A stretch of 64,000 bases of DNA from Agriterribacter humi (GTDB lineage: Bacteria; Bacteroidota; Bacteroidia; Chitinophagales; Chitinophagaceae): positions 186,001-250,000 of the forward strand of contig NZ_VOHQ01000007.1 of NCBI RefSeq assembly GCF_009192765.1, written 5' to 3'. Of the stretch, positions 17,858-27,800 are shown in pieces. A program made the translations under genes and the position numbers. The notes below the pieces were generated by a model that saw nothing but the letters and a program-made list of their open reading frames with translations, made no database searches and had not been told where the DNA came from. The stretch's first letter is position 1; the number at the start of each line of letters is the position of its first letter.

Positions 17858-19153
17858 CTATTGCAGGGTTACTTTGATGATATTTTTGATGTCCGGTAAG
17901 GTTGTAAAACTGTTAGGGTTAGGTACCGCCTGGATGGGTTTGTTTTCGTCAAGTGGTGTACCCGCCAGGTTGAATTGTGTGATACCGGCACCCGGATATT
18001 GATTAATAGCGGTTCCGTTATCAAACAAGCCAATGGACGAAGATACATCTCCTTTTTGCAGGGCATCTATATCGTTACCGGTTGTTGCAAAAAACCAGTC
18101 GTTCGAAAATCCATACATGGTAGCAATAGCAATTCTGTCACCTTTAGTCACGCTGAGCTGTTGCGAAACCTTGCCTCCAACTGCGTCACTGATTTTAGGA
18201 AGCAATACCGTGGTTGCAGTTTCCTTTAATACATATACACGCTTTACACCTTTCTTTGTTTGTAAAGCCGCTGCTAAAACATCGGCATTGCCTTTTTGTG
18301 CCAGATCTTTCAACCCTTCCCCTCGATCATTTTCACCTGGTTTGTAAAAAGGGTTTTCATTTCCCTTATATACTACTACCAGTACGGGCGACAATGGGGT
18401 GAAGATGCCGGTAAGTTCAGTAATATAACCACTTAATGCGGTGTTATCGCCCATTTCTGCAATATCGGTTAGCCCGTTTGCCGTTGGTTTATCCGCCGCA
18501 TAGAGGGGCTCCGGCAGCAGCAGGTTGCCGCCTGCCACATAGGATATTGCCCAAACACCCGGGCTGAATGGGGTTTCATTGGCAGTCCCGCCTGAATTAT
18601 TCATAATGGTGAGCGTAAACATTGAACTGCCATTGTAATCAAGCGATACTTTCATTAATTGCGATGCAGGCAGATAAGTATTGCCATAATCATCTGCAGC
18701 ATTTATCTCCTTAATGTTTTTGGCACTCACCTCCGCGGTTCCCGGATGCGCTACGCTCATACCGGGTACCTGATTGATGCGGGTTCCGTTATCCCACAAT
18801 TTTATCCCGGCAGATACATCGCCGGTAATGGGAGTACCATCATCATTATATAATCTGATACCCGGATTTTCGGGTGCAAAGAACAGGTCGTTGCTCCAGC
18901 CGTACATGGTGGCAAAGGTTAAACGCTGGTTTTTAGCAGCAGAGAAGCTGAAAGATACCGATTGCCCGGGAAAAATAACCGGTGGCGTTCCCTCACCCTT
19001 AAACGTCCCGGATTCTACCAGGGGTTTACTGTCCAGTACATTTTCAATGGTAATGGTATTAGGTTGTGTTACAACTTCATGGTCTTTTTTGCATGATGCC
19101 AGCAAGACAATCGCAGAGAGCATCGTAATAGTTACTGCAATATTCTGTTTCAT
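17858..19153 (-). CDS. Spondin-domain lipoprotein
   Basis: 431 residues from the ATG at 19153. Lipoprotein signal with lipobox LASC (MKQNIAVTITMLSAIVLLASC), so anchored in the membrane after cleavage at the cysteine. Two tandem spondin_N domains are evident: each contains the pairs RLTFATMYGWSNDLFFAPEN / RIAIATMYGFSNDWFFATTG and KLWDNGTRINQVPG / GLFDNGTAINQYPG, about 70-200 and 320-430. Spondin domains are adhesion or ligand-binding modules in animals; the bacterial role is unknown. A strong terminator follows. It is divergent from the response regulator at 19292 with a shared 138-base promoter region, which makes it a candidate target of that two-component system (inference). Confidence 0.85.
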   Translation of the reverse strand: MKQNIAVTITMLSAIVLLASCKKDHEVVTQPNTITIENVLDSKPLVESGTFKGEGTPPVIFPGQSVSFSFSAAKNQRLTFATMYGWSNDLFFAPENPGIRLYNDDGTPITGDVSAGIKLWDNGTRINQVPGMSVAHPGTAEVSAKNIKEINAADDYGNTYLPASQLMKVSLDYNGSSMFTLTIMNNSGGTANETPFSPGVWAISYVAGGNLLLPEPLYAADKPTANGLTDIAEMGDNTALSGYITELTGIFTPLSPVLVVVYKGNENPFYKPGENDRGEGLKDLAQKGNADVLAAALQTKKGVKRVYVLKETATTVLLPKISDAVGGKVSQQLSVTKGDRIAIATMYGFSNDWFFATTGNDIDALQKGDVSSSIGLFDNGTAINQYPGAGITQFNLAGTPLDENKPIQAVPNPNSFTTLPDIKNIIKVTLQ

Positions 19154-19291
19154 TTTTTTGTTTTTTAGTACACAAAAGAACAAACAGGATGTCCCAAAGC
19201 AGTCGCAGAATTATAACAAAAGTATCACGGCGCAGATCGGATAGTTTTTTTGCGGACTTTTGAACACAATATTGATTTCAATCTGATCCAT

Positions 19292-19993
19292 ATGCACAAA
19301 GTGTTGCTGATAGAAGACGATAATAATATCGTTGAACTGCTCACCATCCACCTCAATGACCTTAGCTGCGAAGTTGTTCCGGTTGCCAACGGACAGCATG
19401 GGCTGGCCTTTGCCAGGGAACAATCCTTTGACCTGGTTATACTGGATATTATGTTACCGGGTTTGAACGGAATGGAAGTCTGCCGCCGGATAAGGCAGAC
19501 AGACCGGCATACGCCGATACTTATCCTGTCTGCGCGGTCGGAAGAGATTGACAAAGTATTAGGTCTTGAAACAGGAGCCGATGACTATCTTACCAAACCT
19601 TTCAGTGTACGGGAATTTATTGCAAGGGTAAAAGTGATCTTTCGCAGGAAGGAAGAGCAATTACCCGAAGATAAAATTGCACTGTCCTCTGTGATCAGGT
19701 TCGCAGAACTGGAAATAGATACAGACAAAAGAAAAGTTATGCTCAACGAAACCCGCATTGATCTCTCTCCCAAAGAATTCGACCTGGTCGTCCTGCTGGC
19801 ATCCAACCCGGGAAAAAGCTATAGCCGCAAACGCCTGCTGAACCTCGTATGGGGATATGATTTTGAAGGGTATGAGCACACGGTGAATTCCCATATCAAC
19901 CGCCTGCGGGGAAAAATAGAACAGGATATTTCCAACCCTAAATTTATCCTCACTACATGGGGTGTGGGATATCGCTTCAACGAAGAATTATAA
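19292..19993 (+). CDS. OmpR/PhoB-type response regulator
   Basis: 233 residues: receiver domain 1-120 with the acidic pair in LLIEDDNN, phospho-acceptor Asp in VILDIMLPG (about residue 52) and the conserved Lys in YLTKPF (about 101), then a C-terminal winged helix (about 135-232, LSPKEFDLVVLLASNPGK, VNSHINRLRGKIE). It binds DNA as a phosphorylated dimer. The ATG at 19292 is chosen because the receiver domain begins there; the frame opens at 19250. The partner kinase gene starts 10 bases after the stop. Transcribed away from the spondin lipoprotein gene. Confidence 0.95.
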   Translation: MHKVLLIEDDNNIVELLTIHLNDLSCEVVPVANGQHGLAFAREQSFDLVILDIMLPGLNGMEVCRRIRQTDRHTPILILSARSEEIDKVLGLETGADDYLTKPFSVREFIARVKVIFRRKEEQLPEDKIALSSVIRFAELEIDTDKRKVMLNETRIDLSPKEFDLVVLLASNPGKSYSRKRLLNLVWGYDFEGYEHTVNSHINRLRGKIEQDISNPKFILTTWGVGYRFNEEL

Positions 19994-20003
19994 AAAAGAA
20001 ATT

Positions 20004-21488
20004 ATGTCTATAAAAACAATCAGGGGCAACCTTTTGTTCTGGAAAATCGCTGTTGTGTTTTCCGGCCTTTTGATAATACTGGGAGTAATGTTTGTGCTGA
20101 TTGCATCAAAGCTGTCCAGGTCCTATTATACCATGGCTCACCAGGAACTCTATGGCAATATAGCTTCTCACCTGGCCAATTTTACGCACCCGTTAAAAAA
20201 TGGTAAACCCGATACTGCTGTTACACATGATATCATACATTCCATTATGGTGGCAAATCCCAGTGTGGAAGTTTACCTGCTGGACACAACCGGTAAGATC
20301 ACAGATTATGTGGTACCGGATAAATCTGTACGCAATCACCATGTGGATATTTCCAAAGTAAAACAATGGCTTGCTGTAAAAAAAGGGGAACGACCGCTGG
20401 GCGACAATCCCAAGCAGCCCGATGAGCCCGGCATTTTTTCCGCAGCGCCGGTATATGAACATGGCCAACTCTCCGGATATGTATACGCATTACTGGCCAG
20501 CGAGAAACAAAGAGAAATTCTTAGTACGCTGAACAGTGATTTGTATTACCGCCTCGGGTCGTATATTTTCTTCAGTGCCCTGCTGATCGCCTTTATTGTG
20601 GGCGTGATCACTTTCTTCCTGATCACAGACAGCATCTGCCAGATTGCGGCTGTGGTGAGTAGATTTAAAGAAGGCGATTATGCTGCAAGAATTGAAGGGC
20701 ACGCTAAGGGTAATCTTGGTATGCTCACCTCCACTTTTAATGAAATGGCGGATGTAATTGTGGATAATTTCGATAAGATCACCGCTACTGATAAATTCCG
20801 TCAGGAACTCATAGCCAATGTTTCTCATGACCTGCGTACACCATTGTCAATCATGCAGGGATACGTGGAAACGCTAATGATTAAAAAAGACAATATTAGT
20901 GACCGGGAAAAAGACAAATACTTGTCGGTGGTGGCCGAAAGCACCAGGAAGTTATCGGCGCTTGTGGAACAATTGTTTCAATACGCTAAACTGGAAGCCA
21001 ACCAGGTGAGCCCGCAGAAAGAGCAGTTCCTGCTTGATGAGCTGGTTTCCGATATACTGATGGCCTATCAGCTTAAAGCAGCGGGAAGAAACATACACCT
21101 CGAACTGAATAATACGGGCAGCCTGCCGCCGGTGTTTGCCGATATCGCGCTTACAGAAAGAGTATTACAAAACCTGATTGACAATGCTTTCAAATTTACG
21201 CCTGATGGCGGCAGTATTACGATACATCTGCAATATACACCGGCAGGCGTACAGGTAAAAGTAGCAGATACCGGTGTGGGTATTGCGCATGAAGACCAGG
21301 CCTATATTTTTGAACGGTATAAACAATTGCACAGAAATGAAATGCCGAAAAAAGGAATGGGCATTGGCCTGGCTATTGTAAAAAAAATACTGGAACTGCA
21401 CCAGGTATCCATACAGGTTACCAGTGAACCCGGCAAAGGAACTGCATTCTGGTTTGTACTGCCCATATTTTCCCGGGTTAGTGTATAA
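20004..21488 (+). CDS. Sensor histidine kinase with HAMP domain
   Basis: 494-residue inner-membrane kinase, partner of the regulator at 19292. Membrane helix 1 about 10-32, periplasmic sensor about 33-170, helix 2 about 172-196 (YIFFSALLIAFIVGVITFFL), HAMP about 197-250, HisKA with the phospho-acceptor His in ANVSHDLRTPLSIMQGY, HATPase with NLIDNAFKFTPDGG, DTGVGIAHED and GMGIGLAIVKKIL. All catalytic boxes are present. The sensor domain has no recognisable ligand motif. The ATG at 20004 is preferred to the earlier in-frame start at 19962, which lies inside the regulator gene. Confidence 0.94.
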   Translation: MSIKTIRGNLLFWKIAVVFSGLLIILGVMFVLIASKLSRSYYTMAHQELYGNIASHLANFTHPLKNGKPDTAVTHDIIHSIMVANPSVEVYLLDTTGKITDYVVPDKSVRNHHVDISKVKQWLAVKKGERPLGDNPKQPDEPGIFSAAPVYEHGQLSGYVYALLASEKQREILSTLNSDLYYRLGSYIFFSALLIAFIVGVITFFLITDSICQIAAVVSRFKEGDYAARIEGHAKGNLGMLTSTFNEMADVIVDNFDKITATDKFRQELIANVSHDLRTPLSIMQGYVETLMIKKDNISDREKDKYLSVVAESTRKLSALVEQLFQYAKLEANQVSPQKEQFLLDELVSDILMAYQLKAAGRNIHLELNNTGSLPPVFADIALTERVLQNLIDNAFKFTPDGGSITIHLQYTPAGVQVKVADTGVGIAHEDQAYIFERYKQLHRNEMPKKGMGIGLAIVKKILELHQVSIQVTSEPGKGTAFWFVLPIFSRVSV

Positions 21489-21522
21489 AGGATCAATACT
21501 TATTGTTATGGGCAAACGGGCA

Positions 21523-21699
21523 TCACTCCGGGCAAAATCCTTTTTGTTGTAATGCATTTCTGACCTGCCGGTATTCATCCTTTGCAGGAATCAAAACAGC
21601 AAAATCCACATCTCTTGAAATCCTGGATTGGAGTAACCCTTTTGCCAATGAAGTAACCTTCAGACTGACGGTTGGTTTGGCGTTGCAGGCTAAATTCAT
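21523..21699 (-). pseudogene. Possible nucleotidyltransferase-like gene fragment
   Basis: A 58-codon minus-strand frame in the 314-base gap between convergent genes. It reads LQSRISRDVDFAVLIPAKDE then RQVRNALQQKGFCPE, which resembles the SxDxD core and following helix of a small nucleotidyltransferase-like protein, without the rest of the fold. It could be a remnant of a toxin or antitoxin of that class, or a chance frame. No other gene is visible in 21489-21802. Confidence 0.3.
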
Positions 21700-21802
21700 A
21701 CAAAGACAGGTTTTTTCTTTGCTGTTTGAAAATTTATTAACCCAACGCTAAAAGTATGCTCACAGGTTACTCAGCAATGACAGATTCGTAAAATAATTTG
21801 GG

Positions 21803-22513
21803 TTACAATCCCAACGATTTAAAGAATTCTTCTTTGTAATTGCTACCAACGGGTATTTCATATTGACCAATGAAAATCCTGTTACCTTCAATATGTGATA
21901 TTTTGGATTGGTTGAGGATATAGGAACGATGGACCCGCTTAAATATAGATGGAGGTAATATCTTTTCCGTATTTATGAATGACATATTTGGTTTAGCAGT
22001 AAACCTGGTGGTAACCATCTTGGTGTAATTTCCCTGGGCTTCGGCAAATAAAAGCTCTGAATACTGTATATTATAGATCTTACCTTCAGTTCTTACAAAA
22101 AAGGAATCATTGAATGACGGAAGATCGACAGCCTTATTCACTTCACTTAGGGGGTTGATTCGTTCTACAGCCTTATCCACAGCAATGATAAATCTGTCCA
22201 ATAAAAAAGGCTTAACAAGATAATCACAGGCAGCAAGTTCAAAGGCATCAACGGCATATTCCTTAAATGCAGTTGTAAATATTACCTGCGGTGGTTTTTT
22301 CAGCGTGTTATAGAAATTAATACCATCCAGCACAGGAAGATGAATGTCAAGAAAAAGGATGTCAACATTTATCTGGTCCAGTATTACTTTTGCTTCCAGC
22401 GCATTGGTACACTCACCTACTACACGCAACGATGGCAGATAGCCACAGTAAGAAAGCAGAATTTCTCTTGCAATAGGTTCGTCGTCAACAATCAGGCAAT
22501 TAAGCGGCTTCAT
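21803..22513 (-). CDS. LytTR family response regulator
   Basis: 236 residues. Receiver domain 1-120 with acidic pair (LIVDDEP), phospho-acceptor Asp in LFLDIHLPVLDG (near 55) and Lys in YLVKPFL; C-terminal LytTR DNA-binding domain about 135-236 (FFVRTEGKIYNIQYSELLF, then KILPPSIFKRVHRSYILN). LytTR regulators bind paired direct repeats upstream of target genes. It lies directly after its kinase gene (start at 22513, kinase stop at 22514), so the two are one transcript. The nearest plausible target is the divergently transcribed ABC transporter at 23914. Confidence 0.95.
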   Translation of the reverse strand: MKPLNCLIVDDEPIAREILLSYCGYLPSLRVVGECTNALEAKVILDQINVDILFLDIHLPVLDGINFYNTLKKPPQVIFTTAFKEYAVDAFELAACDYLVKPFLLDRFIIAVDKAVERINPLSEVNKAVDLPSFNDSFFVRTEGKIYNIQYSELLFAEAQGNYTKMVTTRFTAKPNMSFINTEKILPPSIFKRVHRSYILNQSKISHIEGNRIFIGQYEIPVGSNYKEEFFKSLGL

Positions 22514-23536
22514 TTATTTTACTTTAAGCTGCAGGGATATTTTGTAGATATTATTTTCCTTAAAGTGGTTTAAGGTATATTCCCCCGGGTACAATAAGTC
22601 AAGCCTCCTGATGGTATTTTGTAAACCCATTCCCATACTTTTTTCAAGGTAATTACTCAGCCCGGTTTCTTCACCACAGGTGTTATCTATAAAAAAGAAT
22701 ATTGTGTTATTGTTTATGCGAAGATCAATATTAATTTTTACTTTTAAATTAAATGAATTCTTCGAATGCTTAAAGGCATTTTCAATAAATACAATAAGCA
22801 GCAAAGGTGCAATCCGTATATCGCCAGTCTGTTCTTCAATATGCATATTAAGCACAAGTCTTTCTCCCACTCGAATCTTTTCGAGGTCAATATAATTGTG
22901 GATATAGGACAGTTCATCAGAAAGAAGCACAAAAGATTGCTTTGTATTATATACAGAGTATCGCAACAGGTCTGATAATTTTACAATAAGTGATGGGATT
23001 TTTTCATGTTGGGTGATGGAGAGCCCATACAGGTTGTTTAATGTGTTGAACAAAAAATGTGGACTTATCTGTGATCGTAATAATTCCAGCTCACTTTCCT
23101 TCTGTTTGTCTGCTATTTCAGCTTCCTTCATTTGCCGTCTTAGCGTTTCTCTTGATGAAGCAAGAAAAACGCCTAATGAAAGAAAAAGAACTACTAGTGG
23201 GATGCCAAAGCTGAGTGATTCCCATCCTCTCTGCAGATCGGAAATGAAAAGAAAAAAAGTTAACCCGAGGGATAAAAGGGAGACTAAAAGTGTAATTACC
23301 AGCAGAAATGCGCCTATCCTGTTCTTTAGCAAAAAAAATTTGCATGCCCACCTCCCCGCATAGGTTGTGCCTATAAAATAAGCACAGGCAAAAATCGCTC
23401 TGGGTATCAGCTCTGCCCTGAACCGGCTAGTAAGTACGGGCAGAAAAGTAAGTAAAATAAAAACAAGGCAAAACAAAAGGTGTACCGCCAGTCTCGACTG
23501 AAAAAGGTTCTTAATCCATTGCTGCCATTTATCCAT
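22514..23536 (-). CDS. LytS/YehU-type sensor histidine kinase
   Basis: 340 residues from the ATG at 23536. Four hydrophobic helices fill the first 135 residues, without a large extracytoplasmic domain; then a short coiled coil (MKEAEIADKQKESELELL) and the His_kinase domain with the characteristic SQISPHFLFNTLNNLYGL (phospho-acceptor His), and a HATPase domain (LLLIVFIENAFKHSKN, GMGLQNTIRRLDLLYPG). This kinase class pairs with LytTR regulators, here the next gene. The sensing mode is probably membrane-embedded. It is divergent from the ABC transporter operon across a 377-base intergenic region. Confidence 0.93.
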   Translation of the reverse strand: MDKWQQWIKNLFQSRLAVHLLFCLVFILLTFLPVLTSRFRAELIPRAIFACAYFIGTTYAGRWACKFFLLKNRIGAFLLVITLLVSLLSLGLTFFLFISDLQRGWESLSFGIPLVVLFLSLGVFLASSRETLRRQMKEAEIADKQKESELELLRSQISPHFLFNTLNNLYGLSITQHEKIPSLIVKLSDLLRYSVYNTKQSFVLLSDELSYIHNYIDLEKIRVGERLVLNMHIEEQTGDIRIAPLLLIVFIENAFKHSKNSFNLKVKINIDLRINNNTIFFFIDNTCGEETGLSNYLEKSMGMGLQNTIRRLDLLYPGEYTLNHFKENNIYKISLQLKVK

Positions 23537-23913
23537 ATATACAAATATCTGCAACTGAATTTGAGTCTGAAAGATTAAATGCAGAAATCCTCAAAAAGCT
23601 GTTGAAACGGGCATAATTCGTGACTAAGCGTTAGCCACTATTTTCCGGACATCTGACATTCTTCGATAGGTATTAGACATAATTATTTTTACCCTCAAAT
23701 AGATTCTCTAACATTTGCAATTGTTCGTTTCCTACAACCCTTATTCATTACAGAACAGTAAATCAGTGCAAAACCTACCGTTTTATTGAATGGCAGATGG
23801 CTATACGATAGGTATGTGTATTGAACAAAAAAACAAAGGGCAAGCAAAACGACAGTACTTTTTCATTTGATCATCGGCTATTGCTGATTTTTTACAAGGT
23901 TAAATAAACTCGC
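23537..23913. promoter_or_regulatory. Divergent promoter region with 10-bp direct repeats
   Basis: No gene seen. Separates the LytTR two-component genes from the ABC transporter. It contains CGATAGGTAT twice in direct orientation (23664-23673 and 23806-23815). LytTR proteins bind direct repeats, but usually 20 or so bases apart, so these are only weak operator candidates. Confidence 0.35.
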
Positions 23914-24801
23914 ATGCAGTTAGACATTAAAGGACTATCAAAAACCTACTCCAATGGAGTACAGGCAATTAAAAATGTATCGCTTACACTGAATGAGGGA
24001 ATGTTTGGATTATTAGGTCCCAACGGTGCAGGCAAATCTTCGTTGATGAGAACTATTGCAACCTTGCAGGAAGCAGACGAAGGCTCGGTTCATCTGGATA
24101 GTATTGACGTGTTAAAACAAAAAACAGCAGTAAGGCAACTGTTGGGTTATCTTCCGCAGGAGTTCGGCGTATACCCGAAAATATCTGCCGAGCTGATGCT
24201 CAATCATATTGCGCAGTTGAAAGGAATCAGCAGCAAAACAGAACGTAAAGAAATGGTGGGGTATTTATTGAATAAAGTGAATCTGCATAAAGATAAAAAG
24301 AAAAGTCTTGGCACCTATTCCGGTGGGATGAAACAACGATTTGGTATTGCGCAGGCGCTGATGGGAAACCCACAACTGATCATAGTGGACGAACCAACTG
24401 CGGGACTTGATCCGGCAGAACGTAACCGTTTTTATAATCTTTTAAGTGAGATCGGTGAAAACACGATCGTTATTTTGTCTACACATATAGTGGAAGATAT
24501 AAATACCCTATGTTCCAACTTCGCCATCATCTGCCAGGGAGAAGTTTTATTCACAGGAACACCTGATGATGCTATCCGCCAACTGGAAGGAAAGATTTTT
24601 GCTAAAACAATTTCCAAAACAGATATACTCAGATACCGGGAGAAATATAAAGTAGTATCAACACAACTTAAGTCCGGTAAATTATCTATCAGGATACTGT
24701 CGGAGTCAAATCCGACAGAAGATTTTATGGCAGTAACGCCAGACCTTGAGGATGTTTACTTTACCCGGATAAGCTCAAAACTTGACATCAATACTTTGTA
24801 A
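23914..24801 (+). CDS. ABC transporter ATP-binding protein
   Basis: 295-residue ATPase subunit of the CcmA/NatA type. Walker A GLLGPNGAGKSSLMR (about 33-47), Q-loop YLPQEFGVYP, signature YSGGMKQR (about 133-140), Walker B LIIVDEPTAGLDP (about 150-162) and the switch His in LSTHIVED are all present, so it should hydrolyse ATP. The C-terminal 80 residues are an accessory domain. It precedes the permease/M1-like gene by 39 bases and belongs to the same operon. Such Bacteroidota transporters have been annotated as exporters without a proven substrate. Confidence 0.94.
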   Translation: MQLDIKGLSKTYSNGVQAIKNVSLTLNEGMFGLLGPNGAGKSSLMRTIATLQEADEGSVHLDSIDVLKQKTAVRQLLGYLPQEFGVYPKISAELMLNHIAQLKGISSKTERKEMVGYLLNKVNLHKDKKKSLGTYSGGMKQRFGIAQALMGNPQLIIVDEPTAGLDPAERNRFYNLLSEIGENTIVILSTHIVEDINTLCSNFAIICQGEVLFTGTPDDAIRQLEGKIFAKTISKTDILRYREKYKVVSTQLKSGKLSIRILSESNPTEDFMAVTPDLEDVYFTRISSKLDINTL

Positions 24802-24840
24802 ACAGTTTATCTCTCCCTCAATCTTCCAATCAATTCAAAT

Positions 24841-27800
24841 ATGTTCAGCCAGATATTCTTTTTTGAAATCAAATACCGGTTAAAAAAACTTGGTGTGTAT
24901 ATTTATTTTTTCATTTGTTTTATTCTCGCCTTCCTGACATTTGGTTTTGGATCATTACCGCTCGATGAAAAACAGTTTATTAATTCGCCTTCTTCTATTG
25001 CTTATTATATTTCAATGATGAGCATGATTATGATGCTAGCAAGTTCTGCCATCATGGGCGTTCCACTTTATCGCGATATTGAGTACAATACAAAGGAGTA
25101 CTATCTTTCTTATCCCATCACCAGGGCCGGGTATTTCTGGGGAAGATTTTTGGGATCATTTTTATTTGTGGTAATACTTGCGTTTGGCCTTTTTCTGGGT
25201 ATTTACTGTGGAACCAGGGCCGGTCCTGCTTTTGGTTGGGAAAGTGCGGCACATTACGGACCCAATCGTTTTATGTTTTACCTGCATCCTTTTTTAACCC
25301 TGGCGCTGCCCAATCTCTTTTTTACATCATCGTTGTTCTTTGGGTTAGTAGCCATTTTACGCAATGTAAAGGTTATTTACAGCAGCGGCATCATGCTTTT
25401 TCTTGGGTATCTTCTTGCTAATTTTTTTATCCACTCATCTTCTAATGCCTATTTAATTCATCTTAGTGATCCGTTTGCCAGTAATGGTGTGCGCTATATA
25501 ACCGATGACCAGCCTCTCTCGTGGAAAAACAACGAAGTGATATCATTAGACGGACTTTTTCTTGTTAACCGTTTAATGTGGTCAGGTATTGGAACAGCTA
25601 TCCTGCTTTTTACCTGGTTTCGTTTCAGTTTTGAACGTTTCTTCAGACCGGAAAAAGAAAACAAACTGGTTAAACAAACGGCCGACAAGCCCGGAAAGCT
25701 TCCTCTTTTACATATTGATTTCAAGAAAAAATACAATAGGCCGGTATTGTACTCGCTTACAAAAATTGAAGTGATCAATATTATAAGGGACAATTATTTC
25801 TGGATCATTATTGTTGCAGGCAGTATTTTTTTAGGCATTATCTTTTCACATGGTCCAAGCAATTTTGGGGTAAGGGATTATAGAAGAACAAGCATGATCT
25901 TGTTCATGTTCAACAATAATTTTTTAATCTTTCTTTTTTGCGTGATCATTTTTTACACGGGCGAAGTAATACGCCGCGAAAGAACAACCGGATTCTCTTT
26001 TGTTAATGATGCATTGCCGCCTCCCCTATGGATATTGCACCTGGCAAAAGTGCTCAGTATAGTATGTCTTTCCATTTTTCTTACTATAGCTCCAATGTTA
26101 ATTGGCCTGGCTATACAGGTTTCCAGTGGATTTTACCTCTTTAACTTCCCGGTATACTTCAATGTATTGTTCTTATGCGTACTTCCTAAACTGGTTGAGA
26201 TGACTATGCTTTCCTTTGTATTGCATATATGCATACGCCATAAGTTCGCTGCGTTGGGGATAGGCATCGCATATACCATATTATGCGTGCTTGCCTTACA
26301 GTCAGGATATATGAATTACCGGCTACTGCTTTTTTCTTACACGCCTTTTTATGCGATATCGGATTTTGATAATGTAGGGCATATGATGAAACCTATTGAC
26401 TGGTTCAATATGTACTGGCTGCTGCTTGGAGTTTTGTTGCTGATTGTTGGATACCTGTTTTATATGAGAGGTACGATTACATCGTTTAAAGAAAGAATGC
26501 AACTGGCCAGGGAACGTTTAAAGGGCAATGCCGTCTGGCTCACAGCTGTATTACTGGTTGCATTTGTGCTTACCGCCGGGTTTAACTATTATAACGTAAG
26601 TTATCTTAACCACTACTATACAAAAAGTGAAGAGATACTGCAGAAGGTGGAGATAGAAAAAAAGTTGAAGCGTTACGAGGATATGCCTTTGCCAATGGTA
26701 ACCGATATAAAAATGTTTGCTGATCTCTTCCCGGAAAAGCAAAGGGCTGATTTCAGATCGTTTGTAACGATAGTAAATAAAACAGCATCATCCATTAAAG
26801 AATTATTGCTTGACGGAGATAATGTTGCGCAGTATGATGTAAAGTATAACAACGCTTTGCTTTCATATACCTGTCCGCTCTTTTTTGCACGCGGAAAATT
26901 TAATTTCTTTGGTCCCGGGCAAGATAGTTCCGGATATAGGTTGTACCAATTACCCCAGGCGCTTAATCCCGGAGATACCGCCCGGCTTGAACTACGTTCA
27001 TCCAGGTTTTTTAAAGGATTCGCTAATGATTTGTATGCAGCTTATTTTTTGCACAATGGAACCTTCATGGGTGTCGGTCTTCCGAGTTTAGGTTATGACA
27101 CCGATGAAGAGTTAAGGAATGAGGAAGAACGAAAAGAATATGGATTGCCAAAAAGAGCGGAGGAGTTTCCTTTAGGAAAAGAAGCGGAAGGCGCCAATAT
27201 ACTTTTACCAGGCAGGGCAATCGGGTTGAGAAAATTCGAATTAACGGTAAGCACTTCGGCTGATCAAATCGCTATTGCACCCGGTAATCTTGAAAAAAAA
27301 TGGAAAGAAAATGGAAGGAATTATTTTCAATACAATTGTAACACGCCCGGCATTTATACCCCGGCAGCTATTCTTTCCGCACGATATGCGGAACTGCATG
27401 ATAGTGTAATGGTCGGTGGCAGCCGTTATATTGGTATAGATATTTATTATCATGTCACACATAACACCAACCTGCAACGTTTTGTAGCAGCTTACAAAGA
27501 TGGGTTGGTTTATTATTCAAAAGCATTCGGTCCTTATCCTTTTAAACAGGTCCGGCTTGCGGAATCATCTGTGTATGCGCCGGGTATTACTTCTATGGCA
27601 GCTACCGATGTATATGCTGAGCGTTACGGCTGGAATGCCAATTTCACTGATCCCAACCAGTTTGATTTCTGTTATTATACTACTGCAAAAACATTGGCGA
27701 AACAATGGTGGGGTAACCAGGTTGCGCCTAACCATACAAAGGGCTCGGAATTACTTACAGAAGGACTCTCAAAATATTGTGCATTGGTGATGTGCGAAAA

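Noticed and set aside
21503-21751. 82-codon plus-strand frame after the sensor kinase gene
   Set aside because: Unusual amino-acid mix and no family features; the opposite strand holds a more protein-like fragment.
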